This document shows positions 1-6,135 of a stretch of DNA of 6,266 nucleotides, one piece after another. The stretch covers positions 1 to 6,266 of the forward strand of contig CALDMR010000062.1 of the NCBI GenBank assembly GCA_937915065.1. The letters run 5' to 3'. Under the pieces are notes generated by a model. It did not search any database and was not told where the DNA came from. It saw nothing but the letters and a program-made list of their open reading frames with translations. This stretch comes from an uncultured Clostridia bacterium (GTDB lineage Bacteria > Bacillota > Clostridia > Oscillospirales > Oscillospiraceae). The position numbers and the translations under genes are program-made. Each line of letters starts with the position of its first letter. Within the stretch, counting starts at the first letter, position 1.

Positions 1-1367
1 TACCGATCTTCCAAAGGCAGATAGGGCCGTTCTTCATCAATGAGGCTCTTGTACGCAGGACGGATGATTTTATCCATATTCACCAGTTCCTCCAGGCGGT
101 GGGCACTCCAGCCGACAATTCGGGCCACGGCAAAAATAGGAGTATACAGTTCTGTGGGGATGCCCAGCATACTGTAAACAAAGCCGCTGTAAAAGTCCAC
201 ATTTACACATACGCCTTTATAAATCTTGCGGCGCCCCTGAATCAGTTCCGGCGCCAGGCGAGCCACTGTATCATACAGCGCAAAGTCCTCCATGCGCCCC
301 TTTTCCTTCGCCAGCTGCTCCACAAAGCCTCTGAATACTTTGGCTCTGGGATCGGACAAAGAGTAGATCGCATGGCCCACGCCGTAGATCAAGCCCTTTC
401 TATCAAAGGCCTGGCGATCCAGGATCTGGTTCAAATAGGCCCGTAGCGCATCTTCGTCTTTCAAATCAGAAACATGTTCACGCAGATCCGCCATCATTTC
501 CACTACTTTGATGTTGGCGCCGCCATGCTTAGGCCCTTTCAGGGAGCACAGTGCTGCCGCCATAACAGAATAGGTATCCGCTCCGGCCGAGGTGACCACG
601 CGCGTAGTGAATGTCGAGTTATTGCCGCCGCCGTGCTCCATGTGCAGCAGCAGCGCAATGTCCAGCACCCGCGCCTCTGTTTCTGTGTACTGCTTATCCG
701 GCCGCAGCATACGCAGCATATTCTCCGCTGTGCTGAGGGTCGGATCCGGCCGGTGGATATACATGCTGTCATCACAAACAAAATGGTTGTAGGCATGGTA
801 ACCGTAGATCGCCAGCATGGGGAAAATCCCGATAAATTCCAGGCACTGACGCAGGACGTTGGTCACCGAAATATCCGTGGCCTTCTCATCATAGGAAGCC
901 AGTGTCAAGATACTTTTTGCCATAGAATTCATCAAGTCTTTGCTGCTGGCCTTCATAATCACATCACGGGTAAAATTCTGCGGCAACGTCCGGCAGGCAC
1001 ACAGCGCGGAACGAAACCGATCCAACTCTGCCGCCGTCGGCAGCTGGCCGAAAAGCAGCAGATAGGCCGTTTCCTCGAACCCAAACCGGTTTTGGCGGAC
1101 ACAATTTTCCACCAGGTCGATCACATTGTAGCCGCGGTAAAGCAGCCGCCCCTCGCAGCTTTCCTCCCGGCCGTCCACAATCCTGCGGCCATCCACACGG
1201 GATATATTGGTGATGCCCGTGACCACACCGTGTCCCTGCTTGTCACGCAAACCGCGGAACACATGGTACTGCTGAAACAGCGCATCATCAATCAGATCAT
1301 TGGTATAACACAGGTCGCTGCACGCCTGGGTGTAGCGGCTTAACTCTTCTCGGTTAAACTGCTTCAT
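1..1367 (-). CDS. gltA: Citrate synthase (Si-type), C-terminal end cut by window edge
   Basis: This enzyme condenses acetyl-CoA with oxaloacetate to citrate in the cytoplasm. In anaerobic Firmicutes it usually feeds a partial TCA branch towards 2-oxoglutarate and glutamate. I translated the minus strand from ATG at 1367 and the frame stays open for 455 codons to the edge. The three catalytic residues are visible: His245 in MEHGGGNN, His281 in GPKHGGAN and Asp339 in GHAIYSLSDPRA, with spacing like that of characterised citrate synthases. An N-terminal extension of about 60 residues precedes the first conserved block, as in clostridial homologues. The last visible residues, RPYLPLEDR, resemble the usual C-terminus, and the next codon begins TA, so it is either Tyr or the stop itself. 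An in-frame ATG at 1373 abuts the GGAGGG (1374-1379), so ATG 1367, seven bases from GGAGG, is preferred. The gene has its own promoter. A 2-methylcitrate synthase activity cannot be excluded. Confidence 0.95.
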   Translation of the reverse strand, partial: MKQFNREELSRYTQACSDLCYTNDLIDDALFQQYHVFRGLRDKQGHGVVTGITNISRVDGRRIVDGREESCEGRLLYRGYNVIDLVENCVRQNRFGFEETAYLLLFGQLPTAAELDRFRSALCACRTLPQNFTRDVIMKASSKDLMNSMAKSILTLASYDEKATDISVTNVLRQCLEFIGIFPMLAIYGYHAYNHFVCDDSMYIHRPDPTLSTAENMLRMLRPDKQYTETEARVLDIALLLHMEHGGGNNSTFTTRVVTSAGADTYSVMAAALCSLKGPKHGGANIKVVEMMADLREHVSDLKDEDALRAYLNQILDRQAFDRKGLIYGVGHAIYSLSDPRAKVFRGFVEQLAKEKGRMEDFALYDTVARLAPELIQGRRKIYKGVCVNVDFYSGFVYSMLGIPTELYTPIFAVARIVGWSAHRLEELVNMDKIIRPAYKSLIDEERPYLPLEDR

Positions 1368-1398
1368 AGGCATCCCTCCGAATTTGCATATTATAAGT

Positions 1399-1427
1399 AT
1401 TTTAATGGATTAAATTGGTAAAGTCAA
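1399..1427 (-). promoter_or_regulatory. Near-consensus sigma-A promoter for citrate synthase
   Basis: On the minus strand TTGACT (1422-1427) is followed by a 17-base spacer and TAAAAT (1399-1404). This is five of six -35 matches and five of six -10 matches at ideal spacing. Transcription would start near 1391-1393, giving a leader of about 25 bases that contains the GGAGGG ribosome binding site. A second -10-like TATAAT (1390-1395) lies 26 bases from the -35 box, too far to be used with it. The site sits in an AT-rich island within otherwise GC-rich sequence. I see no clear operator palindrome around it. Confidence 0.75.
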
Positions 1428-1463
1428 TAGTTTTCTGCTCTTTCTTACCCTTTCAGCTCCGCC

Positions 1464-2855
1464 TCATGACTCCGCAGTCTTGTCCGCCGGAACCGGTACG
1501 CTGCGCAGCAGCTTTTTGCTGCAGAAATAAAACACCGTAAAGGTTGTGATACCGGCGGTAAAGTCAGCAATGGGCTCCGCCAAAAACAGCCCCCAAACGC
1601 CCAGTCCAAACAGGTGAGGCAAAATCAGCGCCAATGGCCAAATTAAAAACATTTTGCGCAAGCAGGCCAGGAACATGGAGATCTTCGCCTGCCCCAATGC
1701 CAGAAATGTGTTCTGGCAAGCGCTTTGGGCGCCCATCGCTGCCATACCGATAATGTACACCCGCAGCGGTACCACACCCATAGCAAGCAGGTCCTGGTTA
1801 TCAGAAAAAATACCCAGAACCGCGCCGGGGAACATCACGATCAGTGCCACTACACCCACAGCGAAAATCATATCCACCATGAACAACAGCCGAAATGTTT
1901 GACGGGCTCTATCCAGGCGGCCTGCGCCGTAGTTATAGCTGATGATGGGAGACGCTCCCTGCGCAAAGCCGTTCAGCGGCATCCATACGATCTGAATCAA
2001 AGAAAACAGAATGCTTTGCAGCGCCACATACAGATCGCCGTACTGCGCAATGCTGATGTTATAGGTCAGCTGCACTACGCATTCGGTCATACCCATAACA
2101 AAAGGCGAGCAGCCCAGGGCCAGAATCGGCAGCACCAGTTCCTTTTTCAGCCGGAACCATTTTTTGCGGATATGGATGTACCCCTTTTTCCCCGTAAGGA
2201 ACGCTAGGATCATGGCAGCGGATACACCCTGGGAGATCACTGTGGCCCATGCGGCTCCTTCCACGCCCATCTTACAGCCGTAAATCAAGATCGGATCCAG
2301 GCACAAATTCAGCAGAGCGCCTACGCAGGTGGTCAGCATACTGGTTTTGGCATAGCCCTGGTTGGTGATGAAAGCATTCAGCCCCATGGCCACCATAACA
2401 AAAAAAGTGCCAAACAAATAAATACGCAAGTAGGACGAAGCATAGGGCAGCGTTTCACCACTGGCGCCGAACAGTGTCAAAATCGGGTCGCAGAATGCCT
2501 GGAACAACAGGAACAGCACCACAGAAACGCCGATCAGCATGCAGGTGCAGTTTCCCAGAATCCGCTCCGCCTTTTCATAATGCCCCTCTCCCATAGCAAT
2601 GGCAGCTCTTGGCGCGCCGCCCATGCCTATGAGTTGGGAAAAGGCGGTGATCATCATAGTGACCGGCAGCACAATACCCAAACCCGCCAGCGCCATGGGC
2701 CCCACGGTATCGATGTGGCCCACAAAGGCCCGATCTACCATATTATACAGCAGGTTGACCAACTGCGCCAGCACCGACGGCAACGCCATACGGAACAGCA
2801 GGCTGGGAATGGGTTCGGTTCCCAATTTATTATTTTTTGATGCAATTGAATTCAT
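1464..2855 (-). CDS. MATE-family multidrug/metabolite efflux transporter
   Basis: This is an integral membrane antiporter of the MATE family, expected to export drugs or metabolites in exchange for Na+ or H+. Its 463 residues are normal for the family and hydrophobicity suggests 12 membrane segments in two six-helix halves. Family signatures are visible: LFRMALPSVLAQL (20-32), LLYNMVDRAFVGH (35-47, with Asp41), GGAPRAAIAMGEG (79-91), LNLCLDPILIYG (182-193), and, in the second half, MPLNGFAQGASPIISYNYGAG (split as 292-301 and 302-312). It looks closest to the MepA-like branch of Firmicutes, though the substrate cannot be read from sequence. ATG 2855 follows GGAAG (2866-2870) at a spacing of 10, a weaker site than those of its neighbours. 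The upstream gene's terminator ends only 15 bases before the start codon, so promotion is unclear. Citrate synthase follows after 96 bases with its own promoter, so no functional link between the two is implied. Confidence 0.93.
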   Translation of the reverse strand: MNSIASKNNKLGTEPIPSLLFRMALPSVLAQLVNLLYNMVDRAFVGHIDTVGPMALAGLGIVLPVTMMITAFSQLIGMGGAPRAAIAMGEGHYEKAERILGNCTCMLIGVSVVLFLLFQAFCDPILTLFGASGETLPYASSYLRIYLFGTFFVMVAMGLNAFITNQGYAKTSMLTTCVGALLNLCLDPILIYGCKMGVEGAAWATVISQGVSAAMILAFLTGKKGYIHIRKKWFRLKKELVLPILALGCSPFVMGMTECVVQLTYNISIAQYGDLYVALQSILFSLIQIVWMPLNGFAQGASPIISYNYGAGRLDRARQTFRLLFMVDMIFAVGVVALIVMFPGAVLGIFSDNQDLLAMGVVPLRVYIIGMAAMGAQSACQNTFLALGQAKISMFLACLRKMFLIWPLALILPHLFGLGVWGLFLAEPIADFTAGITTFTVFYFCSKKLLRSVPVPADKTAES

Positions 2856-2870
2856 TTTAATAACACTTCC

Positions 2871-2901
2871 AAAGAAAAGAAACGGCGGCCGCAGCCGCCG
2901 T
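2871..2901 (-). terminator. Rho-independent terminator closing the trpS-tagO-wecB operon
   Basis: Read on the minus strand, ACGGCGGC, a four-base loop TGCG and GCCGCCGT form a perfect 8-bp GC-rich stem (2882-2901). It is followed by the T-rich run TTCTTTTCTTT (2871-2881). It lies 11 bases after the stop codon of the anchored protein gene, the classic place for an intrinsic terminator. The run is interrupted by two C residues, so termination may be incomplete. The plus-strand side has no T run, so it acts in one direction only. Confidence 0.85.
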
Positions 2902-2904
2902 GTC

Positions 2905-2941
2905 AGTATACATTAGGGGCTTTCAGAAAGAAGGTTCTTTC
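2905..2941 (-). promoter_or_regulatory. Operator-like palindrome with weak -10 box upstream of the MATE gene (tentative)
   Basis: GAAAGAA-GG-TTCTTTC (2926-2941) is a perfect 7-bp inverted repeat. It overlaps a second one, CTTTC-A-GAAAG (2920-2930), and both lie inside the last codons of the upstream gene. On the minus strand a -10-like TATACT (2905-2910) follows, preceded by TG. The -35 position at any normal spacing (about 2927-2934) falls within the palindrome and matches TTGACA poorly. If used, transcription would begin near 2898, inside the terminator stem, and the transcript could not form the complete hairpin. This could be a regulated MATE promoter or chance in a purine-rich coding stretch. 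Confidence 0.25.
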
Positions 2942-3677
2942 CATCCGGCAGCACAAAAAGCGACGCCTCCGGCTCCCCTACCGTAACTTCCGGGGACTCC
3001 ATACGGTAAACCGTCTGACCATTTTGCAGCCGTTCTGCAGCAATCAGCAGGCCGGAATCCACCGCCACCCAATAGCGCTGACTGTACCCGTCCTCATCTT
3101 CTGCCGTAGCGGCATAGATACAATCCATATCCAGGCAGGACTCGTATCCCGCGCCGGCAATGCGAACGCGGTCTTCCTCCAGCAGATCCTCATAGGTAGG
3201 GATCCACAGCTCGTCATCCTCCGAAAAGGCACCCGTTTGCAGCGTTAAATAGCGGCGCTCACCGTTGTACCACAGGTAGGTTTGTTCCTGGGTATGCACC
3301 ATATGACGCACCTGACCGCCGGGCAGGGTGGTGTCCATGCGGATCATGTCGCCCCGGACATAGGCCTGCACCGTCGTCATACCGCTGCCGCCGCTCCAAT
3401 AGGTAGTAATGGTCATCGCGCGCCAATAGTGTTCCGGCCGATCCAAGGTGGCAATCACATTCTGCACCGTTTCCGGCGTTACCTCCACCCGTGTGACCGG
3501 ATCTCCATCGGCCCCCGGTTCGCCCGGTACTGTCAGATCAGTGCTGTCCTGTTCTGCCGGCAGCGTAATCTGGGGCTGCCGGTGACTCAGGGAAGCATAC
3601 AAAAGGAAGAGGAACACCATCACCAAAATGATAACAGTAACGATGACCGGTACAGTCCCCATTTTTCGTTTGTGCAT
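2913..3677 (-). CDS. Membrane-anchored extracytoplasmic protein, possible LolA-like fold, function unknown
   Basis: I do not recognise a named family for this 254-residue protein. A basic start (MHKRK) leads into one hydrophobic segment (about 8-28) with no lipobox cysteine, so it is likely an N-terminally anchored protein facing outwards. Residues 33-65 are a Pro/Asp/Glu-rich linker. The rest (66-254) looks beta-rich. AYVRGDMIRMD (105-115), HTQEQTYLWYNGERRYLTL (128-146), the YWVAVDSGLLIAAE strand (202-215) and SLFVLPDGKNLL (239-250) recall the LolA/LppX/MucB type of half-barrel. That resemblance is judged by eye and is not certain. The ATG at 3677 has AGGGGGAG (3683-3690) at good spacing. 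It starts 30 bases after the epimerase stop and is followed by a strong terminator, so it is the last gene of the wall-polymer operon. A role in envelope assembly or sensing is an inference from that position. Two cysteines (181, 186) could form a disulfide. Confidence 0.85.
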   Translation of the reverse strand: MHKRKMGTVPVIVTVIILVMVFLFLLYASLSHRQPQITLPAEQDSTDLTVPGEPGADGDPVTRVEVTPETVQNVIATLDRPEHYWRAMTITTYWSGGSGMTTVQAYVRGDMIRMDTTLPGGQVRHMVHTQEQTYLWYNGERRYLTLQTGAFSEDDELWIPTYEDLLEEDRVRIAGAGYESCLDMDCIYAATAEDEDGYSQRYWVAVDSGLLIAAERLQNGQTVYRMESPEVTVGEPEASLFVLPDGKNLLSESP

Positions 3678-3707
3678 GGCGTCTCCCCCTTCCCTTCGCT
3701 TTTTTGC

Positions 3708-4859
3708 TTAAGCGCCGCAGTAGTCCTCGGGGCAGTGATCCAACCGGCCAAAATGCCATAGAATCCCTTCGGCAATACGCCGGCAGGCATGACCGTCGCC
3801 ATACGGATTCACCGCATGAGCCATAGCGGCATAGGCAACATCGTCTTCAATCAACTCCTCTGCCATGCGGATGATTTCCTCATAGTTCACGCCCGCCAGT
3901 TTCACAGTACCGGCAGCCACAGCTTCGGGCCGTTCCGTTTCCCGGCGCAGCACCAGCACAGGCTTGCCCAACGAGGGGGCCTCCTCCTGCAAGCCGCCGG
4001 AATCGGTCATCACCAGGTAGCAGCGGCTCATGAGATTATGCATCTCGTCCGCCGCCAGGGGCGCCACCAGATGCACATTTTGGATGCCGTCCAGATGGCG
4101 GTGGGCAACCTCCTGCACCACAGGGCTCAAGTGGACGGGATAGACCAGCTCCACCTCGCTGTGCGTACGGGCAATGTGCGCCAGTGCAGCCATAATATCC
4201 TCCATGGGCTGCCCATAATTCTCCCGGCGGTGGCAAGTCACCAAAATCACCTTTTTCTCCCCATAGGGCAAGGTGTTCAATTCCTCGGTGGCAAAATGAT
4301 AATCCGCCTGCACCGTCGTTTTCAGTGCGTCGATCACTGTGTTGCCCGTCACAAATACGCCCTCTGTGATATTCTCTTTTTCCAGGTTCCGCCGGTTGTT
4401 CTCCGTGGGGCAGAAATGCAGAGCGGCAATCGCTCCCACCATCTTTCGGTTCATTTCTTCCGGGAAAGGAGAATACCTGTCATAAGTTCGCAGCCCCGCT
4501 TCCACATGGCCCACAGGAACCTGATGGTAAAAAGCCGACAGCGCTCCCGCAAAAGTAGTGGACGTATCGCCGTGAACCAGGATCAAGTCCGGCTTCTGCT
4601 CCTCGATCACCGCATCCATGCCGGTTAGGCACTTGCAGGTGATATCAGACAGGGTCTGGCGCGGCGTCATAATATTCAGGTCGCAATCGGCCTGCAGGCC
4701 GAAAACTTCCATCACAGAATCCAGCATCTGACGATGCTGGGCCGTGACGCAGCAAATACTTTCAATTTCAGGATGTTTCTTCAGTTCCAGCACCAACGGC
4801 GCCATTTTAATGGCTTCCGGCCGGGTGCCAAACACGCTCATCACGCGCAGTTTTTCCAT
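3708..4859 (-). CDS. wecB: Non-hydrolysing UDP-N-acetylglucosamine 2-epimerase
   Basis: This cytoplasmic enzyme (WecB, MnaA in Bacillus) interconverts UDP-GlcNAc and UDP-ManNAc, the ManNAc donor for teichoic-acid linkage units and other wall polymers. The protein has 383 residues, the usual length. Visible motifs are GTRPEAIKMAPL (11-22), HGDTSTT (96-102, Asp98), EAGLRT (120-125), FPEEMNR (132-138), CHRREN (209-214, His210), TDSGGLQEEAPSLGKP (285-300), RRETERPE (305-312) and NPYGDG (351-356). Asp98, Glu120, Glu134 and His210 match the catalytic positions of the E. coli enzyme. QHRQM (41-45) and PRQTL (66-70) match segments tied to allosteric UDP-GlcNAc binding in Gram-positive homologues. ATG 4859 is chosen because homologues begin with M-K-x-L-x-V-M-x-VFGTRPE and because AAAGGAAGG (4869-4877) lies nine bases upstream. 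An in-frame ATG at 4895 overlaps the tagO stop and has its own AAGGAG, so a form 12 residues longer is possible. It directly follows tagO. Confidence 0.96.
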   Translation of the reverse strand: MEKLRVMSVFGTRPEAIKMAPLVLELKKHPEIESICCVTAQHRQMLDSVMEVFGLQADCDLNIMTPRQTLSDITCKCLTGMDAVIEEQKPDLILVHGDTSTTFAGALSAFYHQVPVGHVEAGLRTYDRYSPFPEEMNRKMVGAIAALHFCPTENNRRNLEKENITEGVFVTGNTVIDALKTTVQADYHFATEELNTLPYGEKKVILVTCHRRENYGQPMEDIMAALAHIARTHSEVELVYPVHLSPVVQEVAHRHLDGIQNVHLVAPLAADEMHNLMSRCYLVMTDSGGLQEEAPSLGKPVLVLRRETERPEAVAAGTVKLAGVNYEEIIRMAEELIEDDVAYAAMAHAVNPYGDGHACRRIAEGILWHFGRLDHCPEDYCGA

Positions 4860-4868
4860 GGTAAGGTT

Positions 4869-4877
4869 CCTTCCTTT
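4869..4877 (-). promoter_or_regulatory. Ribosome binding site deciding the epimerase start
   Basis: AAAGGAAGG lies nine bases before ATG 4859 on the minus strand, and this start matches the family N-terminus. A competing AAGGAG (4901-4906), inside the end of tagO, lies five bases before an in-frame ATG at 4895, where TGATG overlaps the tagO stop. Initiation at 4895 would add MGGTKAKGRNLT. Both sites look usable, so the choice rests on homology. Confidence 0.6.
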
Positions 4878-4894
4878 CGCCTTGGTACCCCCCA

Positions 4895-6100
4895 TCAGGG
4901 CTCCTTTTCCTCATTCTCTTCCAGATGCTCCGGCTCCGCCGGCGCTTCCGGCGGCGCAGCCGCCTGCGCGCCTCCCGCCTCTTCCCGAACCCGTTCTTCC
5001 AGTTCAGAAAGCTCTTCCCGCAGGCTGTGTTCTTTCAGGTTCTGGCGCTCTTCTGCGCTGAGATGGGGGATGATGATCACCCGCGCCGCCACCAGGCACA
5101 CCAGCACCAACGCAACCAGACACAAAATCGCCTTAATCTCGCCGTCCGTTGCCAACACCACGGCAGACAGGCCCAGAATCGCGGAAATTACATACAGCAC
5201 CGCCACGGCCTGCTTCTGATTCAAGCCCATATCAATGAGCCGGTGATGGACGTGACTCCGATCCGGCGCCATGGGATTCTGCCCGTGAGACACACGGCGG
5301 ATGATGGCAAACATGGTGTCAAAAATAGGCAGGCCCAGAATCAAAAACGGCACCACAAAGGAAATGACCGCATAGAACTTGAACAGGCCCTGAATGGTAA
5401 TACAAGCCAGAATATAGCCTAAAAACGTGGAACCCGTATCGCCCATAAAAATCTTTGCCGGGTTCATATTATAAGGCATAAAACCGATGCAGGCGCCCAC
5501 CAGCGCTGCCATGATCAAAGCCACCTGGGGCTCCGCCACCAGAATAGCGATCACCAGCATAGTCAGCGCGCCAATACTGGAAACGCCAATGGCCAAGCCG
5601 TCCAGGCCATCAATCAGGTTGACGGCATTGGTCAGGCCGACAATCCACAGCACCGTGATGGGCACAGACAGCCAGCCAAACTGCCAATAGGGATTCTCGC
5701 TGAACAGATTCGGATTGGAGATGCAGGTGATCTGCACCCCATAATAAACCGGGATCAGGGCGGCCAGGATCTGCACCACAAACTTCAAACTGGCCCGCAG
5801 AGGCGTAATATCGTCGATAATGCCCATGACCACAATAATCACGCTGCCCAGCAAGATACCTTTCATCTGCCCGTCAATAGGGCAAAACAGCAGCACACTG
5901 ACGATAAAGCCCAGAAAAATGGCCAAGCCGCCCATGCGCGGGATCGGAACTTTGTGCATCCGGCGCGCATCTTTCGGCACATCGATGGCCCCCAATTTGC
6001 AGGCAAAGGACTTTACAATAGGCGTGGCCAGAAAACTGACGGCCAACGCCACCACCAGGGGCAGCAGAATCGCAGCCACCGTACTGAATTCAATTGACAT
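4895..6100 (-). CDS. tagO: Undecaprenyl-phosphate GlcNAc-1-phosphate transferase (TagO/WecA family)
   Basis: This polytopic membrane enzyme moves GlcNAc-1-phosphate from UDP-GlcNAc to undecaprenyl phosphate, the first committed step of wall teichoic acid and related surface polymers. Motifs in the 401-residue protein are DVPKDARRMHKVPIPRMGG (40-58), the Mg-binding GIIDD (93-97, Asp96/97), NAVNLIDGLDGLA (158-170, Asp164 and Asp167), NPAKIFMGDTGS (213-224, Asp221) and the substrate-loop DRSHVHHR (280-287). About ten to eleven membrane helices are predicted by eye. The PIPRMGG and HVHHR motifs favour the WecA/TagO branch over MraY. A charged tail (about 346-401) continues past the usual end near 350 residues: first helical and Glu/Arg-rich, then Ala/Pro/Glu-rich. 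ATG 6100 is chosen because GGAGG (6112-6116) lies 11 bases upstream. A TTG eight codons earlier (6124) precedes that site. The stop codon TGA overlaps a possible epimerase start. The lipid acceptor and final polymer are inferred. Confidence 0.95.
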   Translation of the reverse strand: MSIEFSTVAAILLPLVVALAVSFLATPIVKSFACKLGAIDVPKDARRMHKVPIPRMGGLAIFLGFIVSVLLFCPIDGQMKGILLGSVIIVVMGIIDDITPLRASLKFVVQILAALIPVYYGVQITCISNPNLFSENPYWQFGWLSVPITVLWIVGLTNAVNLIDGLDGLAIGVSSIGALTMLVIAILVAEPQVALIMAALVGACIGFMPYNMNPAKIFMGDTGSTFLGYILACITIQGLFKFYAVISFVVPFLILGLPIFDTMFAIIRRVSHGQNPMAPDRSHVHHRLIDMGLNQKQAVAVLYVISAILGLSAVVLATDGEIKAILCLVALVLVCLVAARVIIIPHLSAEERQNLKEHSLREELSELEERVREEAGGAQAAAPPEAPAEPEHLEENEEKEP

Positions 6101-6111
6101 GCTCAGAAATT

Positions 6112-6116
6112 CCTCC
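6112..6116 (-). promoter_or_regulatory. Ribosome binding site deciding the tagO start
   Basis: GGAGG on the minus strand stands 11 bases before ATG 6100, slightly long but acceptable. The in-frame TTG at 6124 lies upstream of this sequence, so the motif would fall inside the coding region if TTG were the start. The hydrophobic first helix begins directly after ATG 6100, which fits the shorter form. Confidence 0.7.
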
Positions 6117-6135
6117 GAAATCAAATCATGAAGCT

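Noticed and set aside
474..1343. Plus-strand open frame of 289 codons
   Set aside because: It lies wholly antisense to citrate synthase, whose catalytic motifs are intact. The product is His/Gln/Arg-rich with no recognisable domain, and it has no convincing ribosome binding site.
1368..1373. In-frame ATG at 1373 for citrate synthase
   Set aside because: It touches the GGAGGG motif directly, leaving no spacing for the ribosome. ATG 1367 is correctly placed.
2842..2855. Similar AT-rich strings (CAATTGAATTC type) at the MATE and tagO starts (also 6086-6100)
   Set aside because: The match is about 11 bases in inverse orientation relative to each start, and both copies encode N-terminal codons. 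This is likely chance in low-structure start regions, not a shared operator.
3789..4628. Plus-strand open frame of 279 codons
   Set aside because: It is antisense to the conserved core of the epimerase. Its composition (many His, Gln, Arg) is typical of the reverse reading of a GC-rich gene.
4860..4895. Possible hairpin GGTA...TACC around the epimerase ribosome binding site
   Set aside because: The stem is short and broken by a bulge, too weak to propose translational control.
4734..5219. Plus-strand frames across the tagO-epimerase junction
   Set aside because: The Ser/Arg/Ala-rich product mirrors the Glu/Ala-rich tail of TagO on the other strand. No domain or start signal is seen.
6101..6124. 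TTG start at 6124 for the TagO-family gene
   Set aside because: The GGAGG motif lies downstream of this TTG and serves ATG 6100. The eight extra residues do not belong to the family N-terminus.
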